A stretch of 64,000 bases of DNA, from the NCBI RefSeq assembly GCF_030936135.1, contig NC_082612.1, forward strand, positions 13,251,001 to 13,315,000, in the 5' to 3' direction. Of this stretch, positions 23,801 to 38,800 are shown one piece after another; the first letter of the stretch is position 1; every line of letters starts with the position of its first letter. Position numbers and translations under genes: made by a program. Source of the DNA: Gavia stellata (lineage: Eukaryota; Chordata; Aves; Gaviiformes; Gaviidae). The notes beneath the pieces were generated by a model, which saw only the letters and a program-made list of their open reading frames with translations, was not told the origin of the DNA and did not search any database.

Positions 23801-26800
23801 TTGCAGAATCATAGATCGTCTGATAATCTGCTCTAGTTCTTCACTACCTCCTACAAATATTTTTGAGAAAAAGAACAGAGAGCAGACTAAGAGCTGGGGG
23901 AAGAAAAACAGGGGAAAAAGAAAAAGACAGAGCGAGAACATGGGGATAAGAACAACAATGTCAATAAATCAGCCAAGGAACGTTCCCAGAAGTCTACAGC
24001 TCATATCCCAGCTTAATGACAGCTTTTATAACAACAAACAGTGACCGCTAAGGGCTGTGACCACTGCGGGCTGTTCTTGCAATGAAACGACAAGCACACA
24101 GTCGAATGTGCCCCACCAAGTCAGCAGAGTTCACAAGTATGAAACACATTGTCACCACATCCTTTGTTGTTTAGAGGCCATGCCAAAATCATTTCCTTGC
24201 GTCCATTTCAAACCCAGGAAAAAGGAGAGAGGAAAAAAAAATCCTAATTCCTTCACATGATTTCCACACAAGGATTTGCTTAGTTTTCGTGAGCATGATC
24301 CTGTATATGCTGTATTTCTTTAGTTGAAAATTTACCACCACAGGAGTTTCAAGATCCTTTTCAGAAGTTCCCTTGTGCAATAATTTATTCACCATTTGCA
24401 ATCTGTTAAGCAATTTTCCAAATGAACTGTTTCCAGATTTTGGCACTCTTAAAAAAATCTAATCATCCATTGCGCTGTCCATAGGGCCAAAGCTTGGCAG
24501 TAGTCACAAGTGCAAATTTATCCAAATAACTTGACACCGGAAAAAATAACCAAATACAACAGAGAAAGCAGCAAGAGAGCCCTGGTCATTTAATATCCCA
24601 TGACTTCATTCCAAGACCAGAAGACATATAGGCTTGGCTTAGTAAATGCTACGTTCCAGAGCCCGACCTGTATCTCACCATTCCCGGTTAATCATTCTGT
24701 GAGCTGTGGCAATCCTGGACAGCAAAAGTGATATGTTTTGGTATAAACTTACTTATCTCTGATGCATGTTTTTAATGTGAAAAGCAGCCTACAAGACAGC
24801 CCATTACAATGAAGGGATCAAATGGTTCTCACCATGTCAACATGTGAAAAAATTACAATCTCGCCCATCTGTTAGGAGAAAAGGAGGATGCAAAACTTAA
24901 AAGGAGGCCACCTCCCAGGACAGAATCAAAGCCACGAATAGAGAGGCAAAAGGGATGGGAATCATCACAGCACCTCTCGAATCCGCATATTTGTAAATGC
25001 TAATATGGGTCTCAGCTGTGACTGACTTTAGCTACAAGCTATTGTTATTTTGTTTATTGTAGTGAAGGTTCTCCTCAGCAGATCAACACTTCTCCCCCTT
25101 CACTGCCTCCCAATATGTTCCAGCCTTATGTTCCAGACCAGAGCTGCTGTTTGTGGGCTTGCAGCTCAGACGCTATTAAATTATGTGACTTCTCTTCATC
25201 TTCTTTTGATTGTGATTTTCCAGGGGAGAAATGAAAAAAGGAAAGACTAGTTATTAAGCTGTGCTCTCATTTACGCCACCACACGCTCCCTGAATGTTAC
25301 TGATAGAGCGAGTGTTAAAGGGCTTCCTTCTCCACTTCGATGCATTCGTTCTGTACCTCTGACATCTGCAGAGACACAGCAGCACGACACCAGGATAACA
25401 GAGTGAAGAATCAGGCTACAGTCTGCATTTAAAAACCTTCTTGCTTTCTATCACCTAGCAAGAGAAGAGCTTCTGCTGTGCCTAATTACTTGCTTTCTTC
25501 CTGGTGTTTGACTTCACTGGTTTGGAGTATAATTGGTTACAGCTCATAAAAGGGGCCTTCTATGACCAACTGACTTTAAAGGGTCAAACTGCGTTATAAG
25601 TGTGCTGGGAAGGGCAGTAGATTTTATTAACTTCTCAAATGTTTTCAATACCCTTCCCAGCAGGCTTTCCTAAAAAGTAAATTAGCATAAATACTCTCTT
25701 GGCTAAAACTTAAGACTTACAAAGGTACCAATTGCACAGGGTAACACTATTCTCCATAACATCTCCTTCTAGGCAGACCCTCCCAGCTGAAGTCCCAAGC
25801 AGATGCAGATCTATCAACAGCCCTAGAGAGACTGAGGATAATTGTTACACTCACAAGGCAATTTGCTTTATTTTAGTGGAGATTTGAACCTGGCTGCGGT
25901 CACATCGTGTACCGACTCAGGTTGGCAAGCCAGTCCTCACCAGAGTGCTGTATTCATTTACGTCACGGCCCAAGCCCTAACTTGTCAAGGCAATGCCCTT
26001 TATGAAACACCTTTCTTTGAAGAGCAGAATGGATTCCTCTGAAATTTGGACTACCAGCTAGAGAGACCTCTCATGTTCAAGCAGGATCCTGAATCTTTTC
26101 ACACGGAGTGAGCAGCATTCCTGGCATTCCCAAGAAAACTGAGCCCAGACAGCAGATATTAAAGATGACAGCTAAATCCACAAAGGACTTTCAAGGTTAC
26201 AGCAGCAAATATTAGTCACGCTGTCTCTGCTTAGCCACGTGTGTGTCTTGTACAGCCAGCACGTGAGCACCATTAGGAGCCAGAAAGCAAGCACAAGAGG
26301 CAGTACACAGAGCTGCTGAAATAACATGAAATGCAAGTAAAATGGGGGCTTAATTTTTAAAAATATCTCATTAAAAAAAAGAAATAGAACACAGACTTGA
26401 AACATAAGATATAAATGATCCCCTGTGACTTCTCAGTCAACTCTTTGATAAACCATTTGCTCACATTCATCAAGTGCCAGTATCCAACATCTTCACATTA
26501 CCTCATTTGGAAACTTATCGTACAAAGTTTATGACTGTTTCCAAGAGACGTATGAATAATCAGACCTGGCTTTTACTTTGCACTGTAGCTTGACCCCAAG
26601 TCATATCCCTTCCAAGGACCTAAAGGTCCCAAGGACTGACCTAAGCTGGCTTTTCTTTCCCGTTGTAACAGTCAGGCCTAGGCACCCCTGCGTGGAGCTA
26701 GGCTTGCCCTGGAAACTCAGGCGTGCTTGTCCTCAGAGAGCCTGGGGGGCTTAACCGGAGAGAAGTCAGGTGCCTGGGAATGTGGGCAGCAGCTGAGCAG

Positions 26801-29800
26801 GATCTCTAGCATAGGATCTGCGTTTAGCATTTCAGAACCTAAAATGACAGTGAAGATGCTTGGATGAAGTTGCTCATTTATCTAGGGTATTGCAATTAAG
26901 GTGGGGGCTAGGTTGGACCTGTAATTAAAACAGTGTCTGCCACTCTCTTTCACAAAAGCTTGCCTTTTAAAAAGCAGCATAGTCTAAATTCAGAGTATTC
27001 AAATACATTGTCACTCCTGGGTTTGATGAATGACTTTCATGCTTCTTCCTAACATCTTCCTTTCATTTCATTCGTGGGAAACTTTCACATACTCTAGGAA
27101 GTTTGTGACCTTTTCCACCAGAGACACAAAAACTCAGATTTGACTTTTATTGCCTAGCTCCCGCTCAACCAGGAGATGAAGGGAGCACCTCTGCTCTTTC
27201 GCAAGCTCCAGCATTTTATTTTCTTCCGAGGCCTATTTGCTGGAAGCGCTTACAGCACTGCCAGTAGCGTAGATTATGGTGAGAAGCAATAGTAAATCAC
27301 GGTGCTCGCTTGGAGGCACGGAAGCTATAACCACCAACCTGATATGGGGTTGTAAAAACAAAACACCTGCCTGCACCCAGCTCATGTATGAAAATGAAGG
27401 GGAGTGGAGCAGAGGCACTATTCAAAGCACTTCTCCAAGCTGCCTTATCTAGCACAGGATCACCACTCTAACTTCCTCTTAACTGCTCTGCACAGACACG
27501 TACCTCACTGACAGACTTAAAATAAATGTAAGAAGAAGGGTGGGATGTAATTTATGTTTTATTTATTGCAGGAGACTCTCCTGGGAATTTGAAATTCTTA
27601 ATTCCCTGAACACCTGATTTATGAACAGGGTCTACTTTCCCCGGGCAGAACCACTTTTCATAGGAAAGACAGAGTGTCCTGAAGTTCCCGGCAGACTTAC
27701 AAGCAGGCAGAGCTGCTGTCCCGCACGGCTGCTTTCCCATGAAGCACAAAGACAGCAGTCGGCAGAGCACTGGCAGTGGTTGGGGGGAAGACTCAGCAGA
27801 ATAAACAAGGGAACCTGAGGTGGGAGATGAGTGGATAAGACCTCATAGCTGGGAAACCTAAGCCAGCAGACAGTGGCTACCACGTAGCAATAATGTCATG
27901 GCCAGGAAAGAAATCACGGTGGTTACAAGAGGAATCCCACTAAAAACCATGCTGCCTGTCACAGCACCCTTCCCATACTACTGCAGGTACCGGAGCATTT
28001 GCAGGCGGCAGGGTTGGGGTGGGGTGGAAGCAGAGCCCTGCCTTGATCGGTATGTATTTCTGTTGTCTATACTGAGGACATATGTTTCTGATTTATGGCA
28101 CAGCAAATAGCAAAGCGACACTTTGAGTAATGCAAGGGAGCAGGCTGGCGAGGCTGCTATCATTCCCAAAACGAGCCGCTCAAGTTCAGAGCCTGGGAAC
28201 AAGCAGCCTGAATACAAAACACCTCGCTGGGCTCCAGCGGAGGGTGCAGGAGGGAACGCCGCCCCCTCGGCCCCGCAGCTGAACATTTTAGGAAGCATCA
28301 CTGGTAGCATATTAATGACTCCTTATGGTAAAAAGGGAAGACAAATGCTTAGGTGCATAGAGAGATGGAGGGAGGAGCGTGTGTCTGTGTGTGTGTGTGC
28401 ATAAAAGGAGTCAGATTTTTCATACTTGTTAAATTCCTTGACATTTAATTTTGAGCAGGAGAATTTCCACAATGCCAAGGATCATAAAGGAACAATTTGC
28501 TGCTGTATGTTACCATTGATATTTCAGCGTGAATGAAAATCGCACCATTCGGTGATGAAAAGAGCAGCTACTTGTAATAAGGAGCACCATGGAAACTGAA
28601 ATACCATTTACCAAGAAAGGCTCTTCCGAAGGAATTCAAAATGAGAAAAATGGTAACTGCGGGTGCCTTGAAGCATTAGCATTTTAAAAGATATAAAAGG
28701 GTTTAAATGAAATTAAAAGGAGATGTCTTAACAATACTGCACCGCCATGAAGGGATAAAGAGCTTTCTCTGCAAAAAGCAAGGAAATGAGGCTCTTGCTA
28801 AGGACAGCCTAGCAGACTGGCTATAGATGTGGGACGGCCCATATAGCACACTGAAATAACTCTGTAAGAAATGGCTAAGTTCTGACACAGAAGAGAAATC
28901 CGGAAAACTCCAAGTGTGAGCTGAAATATGCCTTTGTAGTGTGCAGTAACTGGAGACGCTTGAATGGAGTTCAAATGGGAATATCAACTTTTTCTGGTTT
29001 ATTACCTTCAGTGCTTTGAGAAAGGAAATATCAGTAAGCTGAAATCCTCTCTCGCTAAAACTTCATAATACTTGAACTACAATCACATGCCTAGGAGAAG
29101 AGTTTTGTTTGGTTTTTGGTGTGTGGTTTTTTTTTGTTTGTTTGTTTGTTTTTTTTTTTTTTTAAAGTACTGATGACATGAAAAGAAAGATATAAAATTT
29201 TCAAAATCACCAGTAAGGCTGGATTTTCCTTTTACTGTGTCCAAGCTGAGAAATCTTAAACATAACCCTTAGAAAGTTAGTACTGAAACCCTTCTGCAAA
29301 TCAAGTTCCTTCCAGTTTGGCTAGTGACATAAGATAACCAGAATTATTAATCTTTTTCAATGATCTTGGACAGTATGGTCAATGAGACTTAGGAGGGGGA
29401 GGCTGACTCATCTTTGCAATTGCACACTGTTCAGTCTACACTCTGTCAATGATGTGCTACTCTTCCATGCTAAAATCTTAAAATGAAACTGATGATGATG
29501 GTTTATACAGAACTTACTGTACCGTCTCTCATTCTGACTCAAAATCAACCTATGAAAAAACACGTACCCGTGCCATCAAAAAGCCCTACGTCCTTGCACT
29601 CCATAGCACGCTGTCCAGGACCAGCCTCCCTGACATCTGCACCTGAAAGTAAGCCTAGAGAAATCACCAGCTCTGCAGAACAGGACAAATGTACGTGTTA
29701 GTTTAGCAAAAGTCCTTGCAAGGCTTGTTTCAGCAACCAAAACAAGCACAAAGCAGATGGCAGGATTTGGGTCACTCTGGGGGAAACTACTTTCTTAGGA

Positions 29801-32800
29801 GCAGAGAAAATATGTAATTCGTTACACTCCAGGGTAGTTCCTCGAGGACAGCACCCTGACTCTGACAACAGTCAACACCATTCCCAGCTGGCCTACAGTT
29901 GGGACCTATCTGTGTCTGGGGTAGCCTGCAACTGAGAAAAAGACTCTCCTCATGGCCTTCACAAGCACCAAGCAAGAATCCTAAAGCAATTCTGCTTATT
30001 TTTCACATCTATAGAAATATTTTGTCTGTAGACCCAGAAGTGCATCCTCTAATGAAGTTTTGCCCAAGGAAAAGGAATTTCACAGGCTTCTATGCTCTTT
30101 GTGAATAAATCTTTACTTTTATCTGGTTTTGCCTAGCAGCTGTTTTTTTCCTGTAATAAACAGATATGAAAAAATAGAAGCACCTGTCATTGCTTCACTG
30201 TAGGATGAATCTAATGCTTCTTTTCTCTAAAATAACCCCACACAGAAGTTAAACCTCTTGTCAGACTAGAGTCCTCCCATTCTCTATCCATTCTCATGAT
30301 CTATGGAGGAAGTCTCTCCATTGCTGTCAGATGTCTCCAAATGATGATATCAAAACTACACTTCTAAGGGACATTTCATTCCATCATACTTCAAAAAATT
30401 AAATACTCTTATTATATAGCCCACTTTTTTGCAACGAACAAAACATAATGACAAGGTGAAGATGCAAATAACAGTACTTGCTCAACAACAAGTGTTACAA
30501 GTGAATGAGGATTGACATAATAGACCACAGCAGTGCAACTTGTAAAATGCAGATTATTCACTTCACAGCCCCTCTGGAGCCATTATAATCTTATATAAAT
30601 CCTCTTAGTTTACAGTTCATGGATATAGGCTGTACTGTAATTTAAATGATTGAAAACCCTTATGGGTTGTTAGTTAACAATATTCTTTTCTTAAATAAAA
30701 TATCACTGTCACTGTGTATTTAAAATTCCAACACACTCATAGCTAAATATCAAAGTATAAGCTACAGTGTAAGTGACCTGCTTCCAGAACATCAGTAAAC
30801 CCCCCCACATAAAACAGCTACCCTGGAGGGAAAGGGTGTGCAGGGGAATAGGAATCTGAGCACTCGCTGGGTAAGAACCTACAGCCGCCTCTGATGGAAA
30901 TTCTGTGATCACACAGAAAGGGATACGCTCATCTACAGAGAAGATGCACAAAGCCAGATTGTCTTGTTTCGATACAACTATTACATGTCTTAAACACAAG
31001 TCAGCAATTTCACTACTTAAAGCTGAACAATCAAATAAGACAACCCCACTGAATGTGTCGTCCAAAAAGACGGTGTAGAAGTTGAATAAGTTATTCTGCT
31101 AGCTGAACGAAATGGAATATATTCCTTTTCTTGTGTATGATAATACCATTGCTATTGATATTTTGAACATGCTGTTCTAAAGGATAATTACTCTTGATGA
31201 CATGGCATGTGTTAATAACTGTTTGTGCCATTACAAAACTCCAATCCAATGCACATAAGTACAATAAAGGACATACTACCCTTGCAATTTTAGTAGTCCA
31301 TTCCTTTATTTGTATTTTATTCTCCCATTTTGTATTTTATACCAGTAAAAAAATGCTATCTCACCTTCTCTGTCACTTAGTTGCCAGCATCAGCCTAGAG
31401 AAGTTTTACATGGTGCTCTAGGAAAAGGTTACTGTTAATGGCATCCAAGATGCTGCTACTGCTTCTGGTATAACACTGCACTCACCTAATACTGGCTTAG
31501 CACTCAGTACTTTGTCATTTTGGAGGCTCAGCATTAAAGGGAAAAGGAAACAAAAGGGACACAAAGAGGTTCTTGCTCCTCTGCAGCCAGGAAAGGATGC
31601 ACCACGGTACAGATCAGAACATCACACTGTGAATTAAACTAGCAGTCTCTGCCATATATAACTACCCATAGGTAGTGGGTGTTGGCTTGCTTTTACAAAT
31701 AACAGGAAAAACGGCTATGAGACTCCCCCCTTTTTCTGTGTGCCGGGTGTAACCCACACTAGCAGTACCTGTGAGCAAAGACTGATCTACACCTACGCAA
31801 TTTCATATAGAATTTATTGGCCTCTGCTGGGGTTTACAGCGAGATTTCAGTGCTATTTGAAACCCAGATTTAAATCTCAGACCGAAACTTTATGGTGAGT
31901 GCTCAGAATCATGTCCCCCCACAGCTAATGCCATTGGTAAATAAGGAAATAAAAGCACCAGCGTCAGAGGAAACCAGGCTCCTCTTTTCAAGTGGGAAGG
32001 GGAAAACCCAGGAGAGGTTTGCCTACACCGCAGAGCAGCATCAACACCAAAAGTTGTATAAACCATATGTGCTTTCTTTTACGAAAGGGACAACCCCCAC
32101 GGGGCCCAAGGTGATCGACGTGGAGGCTGCGGTGGAGCCGCAGTGACCATGCTCTGTATCAAAACGCAGGCTCCGAACCACCTCACCTGCACACGCACTG
32201 CGTCACCTTACTCAGCTGTGATCCCAAAGCACAGGCTGATAGCTGTTATCAGCAATCAGGGGTTTCAGGCCTTGCGTTAGCATACAAAGAGACAGTACAT
32301 CAGAGTTAAATGAAATCTGCTTCTCAAGCCAGTAATTCTTGCGTAGACAAAATGTTTGCTGATTTGGCCCGGTATGTTTGGTACGGAAGGACTCGGTGCC
32401 ATGGCTGACGTTGTAAGTGTATAGACACAGCTCTATCTGATCGCTACTTGACAATTTTATTTTTTTTTTTTTCCCCATCTGGTTATAACTGATCTGGTGA
32501 GTTTACTCATTTTTCTATCTACCACTAATGCACTGCTGTCTCACCTCTTTTCCAGCAAATTCAGTCAGGCCACCTGCTTATGAACCACTGAAAAAGAATG
32601 AAAATCTCTAATGAGAGCCTGGGACCTTCGCTGCGGCCAAGAGAAGAGCTAGCTTAGCCCTGAGAGACCCATGATCTCTCCAGTAAAATACAGTATGTTT
32701 TACAGCTCTGGACCTTTAGCAGTCTTGCAAGAGATTTTTATTCCTGCAATGAATATTCCACTGAGCAGCTTGGGGTTCCCATAAAGAGGATACTGTCACC

Positions 32801-35800
32801 CTTCCGTACATGTGCTGCTATGTCCCTCAGTGCAAGAGAAATAGATGTTAAAATAGTCTCGTGTGTATTTCAGGTGGTGAAAAATGAAGGAAAACGCAGG
32901 GCAGTGGAAACTTGGAAGGTTACATTGTTCTGTCGTTACATTACATTAGCCTGCTGGTAAAGCAGATTAGGATTTTGCCAACTACCCGGGGAGACTGTGA
33001 ACAAACGTTTGTTTTACTTCCTTAGCAGGGCTGATTCATAGTAACAATGATTCACGTAAACAAACAAAAAAGAAAAAAAAAGGAAAGCAAACACACCTTG
33101 CGCTCAGCAGGTTATCACATCAGCAAGCAAACAGAGCCACAAGGGCTGGAAGGCAGCGACTTGCTCTGCAGCGATGCGCGAGGCAAACAGAGCAGCCGCC
33201 GCAGGCAGTCGGGGCAGCCACCACCCTGAGCTGAAGCCAGCATGTAGGCTTATCGCACCCTTATGCCTCGGAGCCACCAAAGCTCTGTGAAACTTGGAGC
33301 CAGAGGTGCTGCAAGACTATCCCACAAACGTGCGGGGTGCTCAGCACCCTGGGGAGACGCCTCCACTGCCACGGAGGAGGAGGGAGGGGAGGAAACTCCA
33401 GCTGACTTCCCTGAACGTTGCTTCCTCGAAAGAGGTGCCACAGGCTTGGCAGAGGATGAGAAACCTGGCTGAGGTTTTGCCTCTTAAGCGTCCACTTCCA
33501 TGTAGATGTTTGCCTCTTCCGTGTACGCTCCAGGCAATAACTTCACCCGTACCAGGTCACGGCACCTTACATCACCAGCATTAAATTGCCAAAGGCAGTC
33601 ACTTGTAAAAATCAAAATGCTGAAACATCCTCATTCCCTGCAGAAGAGATTAGTCCAGATCCCCTTTCTCCACTATTCTTCAATCAGAAAAAATAAGGCT
33701 ATACATATCATGGCAGCCCACGCAGCTGCTTGTCCGCTCATCCCACCAGTCAGCCCGCAGGAACCTCTCCCATCCAGCAGACACCTCTCCTTCAGCAGGA
33801 GCCTGCCCGAAAGAACATGCATTTTCAGAACTATAAGTGATCTTCAAAAAGTTTTGAGTGCTTCCAGGATTCTGAGAGATTTCATTCAGTCATTTTCATT
33901 TCCAGTTGGGCCTTTTATCTTAAACCACAGAGCCTACGTAAACAGAAACAAGCGTATCAAAGCAACGGCTTCTGAAGCATTGCCTTAATGCAGATGCTGT
34001 CTTAGCGGGGAGCCCATCACGCGGGCAGCCTGCTCTCCCATTCCCCCTTACCCTCCTCCCTCCTAACAGCACGCACAGGAACAGAACCACTACTAACCCT
34101 GTGTCCTGACATAGATCAGCCTGGTATTATGGCCTCTGCCTTTGCAATTTATCTTTTCTCCTCTCTTTTTCCTTCCATCCTCCAGCTATGTTTGCTGAAT
34201 ACCTTTGATTTTTCAGGTAGCTGACTACATTTCTGATTTCTGCGCTAACATCTTTGCAATATCTTTATCACATTCTTGAGACATAAAAGGAATTGGAATC
34301 AGATCCTATATCAGACAATTAGGAGAAAAAGAGTAGTGATAGCACTATTAATTTCAATTCGCATATCCACAGCTAAAACCCAGCACAGCGATACTGACCT
34401 AACCCTGCACCTACAGCATGCATTTTTGTTCTTCCATTTTTCCACTCACTCTTCCTTAAGCACCCATGCCAGGCATGGGCTGTAAGTTAACTTTGACTGT
34501 ATGAAATAATAAATCATACTACAAAAATTAAACAGAACAAATAGATAGAAAAAGACAACTACACTTTTTCTTTTTAGTATTGCCTCAAAGCTTAGGTGGA
34601 AAACCTGCATTTCCTAGTCCTGAATATTTCCGTGGCCATCAACTCGACTTTTGTGTGAGTAGGAGCTTTTTATACAAGGAATATAAATGTTAGAACAGGT
34701 AATTATACAAATGACCTTGCCTGTCTTCATTCGATAGTGAATTATTAATCTCCTCAACTGTAATTTTATGAGGCATCCTTATTGTCTTAATTAATGATCA
34801 AGGTACATCTTTGAAGCCTTTACAGACGCCATAGATTACATCAGTCTCTTTTCTAATTTACACATATTGACTGGCATATCTGTTTAAACCCTGTCACGGG
34901 TAGCTCTTCACTGCAGTCAATTTCTATACAGAACTTCACTTTTTTTTTTTTTTTAAACATTAAAATAGAAAGACAATAAAGTGGAAGTGGGAGGTAGAAA
35001 GACTGGAAGTCAGCTGAACCAATTCAAATGCTAAATTAGTGTTTAGAAAGCAGGTGCCAATGACAAAGGTACTGGTGCCTGAAAACTGCACCCAAGGATC
35101 ATCTCTCCCTCTCATGGTGTGAAATTGCACCGCAGGACTCAGCACTGATACAAGCACCAAAAAAATCTGGGGTGGGGAAAAAAAAAAAAAGAAACTGCAC
35201 AAGGGAAAAGAAATAATAACATATGCTGAATGCGTGTCACGTACACATTCCTGAACATTACAGATTGTGATAGCGTCCATTAGGTCAGTCCCTAACTAAA
35301 TGCATAAGGAAAACACGCAACCTCTGGAAAGCAGTACGCACACACAGCATCTACCTCCGGCTGTCTACAGAGGTAAGGAAAAGGAATAGTGCCCAATGAA
35401 ATCTGCAGCCTTTTTGTTATCCCTGCTGCTGAAGCCTTTGCTCTCTGTGATCCCTATTCCGGATGACAGGTGAATTCTTGCAGCAAGCCATCTTCCCAGC
35501 CCCCCCGCTGCCTGCATATATTGCTCTGGTGAATTCAAAGCACCGCTCAGACGCAAAGTGCACGTGCCAAAGACAAGGCAGGGGATTCAGGTTTGCAGAG
35601 TGTCTTTCTGCGTACATCTGGATCACTCCAGACTCCAACTGCACAGGCCACCACGTTTTCCAGCTGTGCTCTCTGTTTCCTCTCTCTTATGAGGCAGCAC
35701 CGCAGTTGAGGAGGACCCACTGCACCCGTGGGGCAAGGGACACCCAGGTGGGGTGGGAGGAGTTTGCGCTCAACAGCCTAGAACGGGCAAAGAACTAAAG

Positions 35801-38800
35801 GACTGAATCCGCATCCTCAGTTAATGGTGAGATATTATACATGGTAGCTAGTGTGCCAGAACTCTCGGAAGTTGCAAGGCCAAAGAAAAGTCTACGCTAC
35901 AAGAGTATGGGATAATCCACATTGTTAAATCCAAAAATCCAGTTCAATGTAACTGAAGTTAAATAAAAAAAAAAGAACCCACTACTTGGATTTTAATTTG
36001 AGTTGCCAATTTCAGTTCCATCCTGACCTTTTCCCTGTTTTAACTCAAGCTGCTAGCACGGGTAAAATCAGTTTCCCTTGTTCACTCCAGCTGGTTGGAA
36101 ATATTTTGTGGATTCAGTGACCCTCACCAAATGCTATCACAGACCCTCACCAAATGCTATCAAATTCCAGGTACCGAAGCTATTCTGCTTATATCTAGGC
36201 AGGATACCTTCACCCAGTGTCAGACTTAAAAGGAAGGAACTGTATTTATGCCCAGCTAACTTTGTGAGAAAGGCTTGTCCAAAGTTTATTTAAAAATAAG
36301 ATTGTATCCCCATGGGGAACACCCCCAGGTGCTAGTTACTTGTGTAGGGACCTACACAGGCTTCCTTGTTCTGCTGATACCGTATGAGCGTTTAACAGAC
36401 TGGGACCTACAGAAGCAACACCCAGAGTTTATTAAATCTGCTAAGACCTTCAGTTCAAGGAATAGGCACTTAAATTTTTAAATCCAAATAAGCTTTTTTT
36501 TGGTTCCCCGTAGCCCATGGCTTACCCTCAACCTTGGAAGGACATAAATACTCTGAAAATGAAGCCAGGAGGTGATACCTCCCACTGCATAAAGTGGATA
36601 GAGAAAAGAAAGGGAGGAGAGAAAGGAGACAAACAGAAGGAGAAGAGATGAAGTAACCCACCCTCCATTTTCACAGCAAGTTTGTGTCTGAGCCAGATCT
36701 CTTGAGTCCCAGTTCAGTGCATCAACTACATCATCTGTCTTTCCTGAATAAAAAGCAGTGATGAGGTGTGTTTGAAATGACAGACAGCATAGCTGCAGGG
36801 AGATACACTTCTGACTTCATTCATTTTCTGGTGCCTAAGGTAATCAATATCAATATTAATACTCCTCTTCAGAGTAGAGCTTGCCATTAAATTATAAAAT
36901 AACAAAAAGGAACAAAGAAGCAGAGAGGCAGAAATGGCAAGGGCTTGCATCTCTCAATTAACATCAAAAATATTTTTCATTGTTATGATTACTAGGAATA
37001 ACCAGTCAGGGTCTAGACTGGTAGTGAGCAACAGTGCAATTCAAGTTTCTGATTGATTTTGGAAGGGGGGTGCATCCTAATGTGAAGTGCCAACAATCAG
37101 ATGTCTACAAACAACTAGGGAGCTGGAAGAGTTTTAGTGTCTTAGCCACCATTCCCCTCCCATCCATCTGTGTCCTGAAAAAAACCCTCTAATACCACAT
37201 TTCTCTCATTCAGTCCTCCTAGATGCAAAGTGTGACTTTAAACATTAATTAGTACAAATGGTGGTACATATTAGATTAATTAGACATGACGCTCACATTA
37301 TTTAAACCCAATATAAAAATACATTATATCAAACATTTTGATATCCTGATTTTACAAAATGTCTGATGACATCAAGCCTTGGTGACTTGCTATACATCTA
37401 CTGCTTCTCAGTTCCTCAGAAAAGAAGAAATAAATGAAGTGAGAAGAACACTGGAAAAATCTAATAGACAAACTGACTAATCTCAGACCCCAAGGTCATA
37501 GCAAAGCAATTCATTTCTTGGCTTTTCAACAGCACAAGACATGATTTATCAATCTGAGACCAGGCTTATAAACACTATACATCTCAATAATATGTTCTTT
37601 GCACTGTGTAACTTTTTAAACGATGATAGATTGCCTGGGCTGGACCAAAGTTATTTTATAAACAGAAGCAGAATATTTGCAAATGAAATGGCCCAATAAG
37701 GGAAGGGGGAAAAATAAAAAAAAAGAAAAAGAAGAAAGGATTCTGCCAAATAGCAGGGATACTTAACTGCAACTGCAAATGAATCTAACTTTCTGCTGTA
37801 AAATATTTTCAGAATCCACATCCTTTAAAAATCTCCGATCTATCATTTTATACAACTGAAATTGAAGACCACTACAGGAAAAATATTTCCTAAGTTCAAC
37901 AACACTAACAAAAACTTACACTGCTAAAGAAATAATATGATTTTGAGTTAAAAGAGGGCTGTAAATCAATACCTCTAGTTGCCCATTTGATCACAGACTT
38001 CCTTGAAGTCATTAAGGAATTCAAGTCTTAGTTTCCCTTCCCTTGAAGTGAGATAATATTTTCTTTCTCTTCCAACAACAGCCTGATCTTTGTAACATGA
38101 AGCATTTGGGCTCATCATCTGCTCGTACTGAGGACATCGAACATAATTTTTTTAAAGCAAGATTCTCTTTGGCCAGCATCTGACACAACCTGGCCCTGAC
38201 TCTGACGAGGCTCTGAAGACATTGCTGTAATGTAAAAACACTCCAGTGTTATTTTCTCATCTGGAGTCCGTCAAAATTCCTGACAAACTAGAGTGCTGAT
38301 CCTGGACTCTGCTCTGCCTGGGAAGGGAGGAGGGAAGTGCCATTCAGGCAGGAGCTGCTTTTAGGCTCTTGATTGAAAAAGCTTGGTCTGTTCCTTGGGA
38401 GTACAGAGTGGATGCTCAAGAATACAGATGAGCAAAAAGACTATGTATAAGAAATGAGTTTGAAAGTTCAACATGCTTGATTTCCACTCCTCTAAATTTA
38501 CTGCTCCAGGCAACACGACTTCTGTCAATTTTCAGGTGACAAATTCTCTCTCAGAGACCCGGCTGTTCCTTCCTTCACTTATTATTTAGACAATACAATA
38601 CGACCTCACTTTGAGTAGGGCTGATCCTTATAATGTAAGAAAATCAAAAAGATCAAAGCTGCATGTGACGTGGCTGCGTGAGGTTATTTTAGTGAAGCTC
38701 TGCTTCAAGGATTATTCATATATTTCATTTCAAACAGCAATTGCTATTGACCTAGCACACATAAGCAAAGCATAATTTGCAAAAGTAAAAGAAACTTATT

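Noticed and set aside
23800..23860. CR1 LINE 3' end
   Set aside because: CAGAATCATAGATCG resembles the CR1 terminal octamer only briefly. The expected repeated ATTCTATG units and body sequence are missing.
25870..25960. MIR-like or tRNA-like sequence (GATTTGAACCTGG)
   Set aside because: The tRNA-type box B word is isolated, with no box A at the right spacing and no foldable cloverleaf.
30709..31065. 118-codon minus-strand open frame in intron 6
   Set aside because: No recognisable family, no splice context matching a gene, AT-rich setting, and no support from the other strand.
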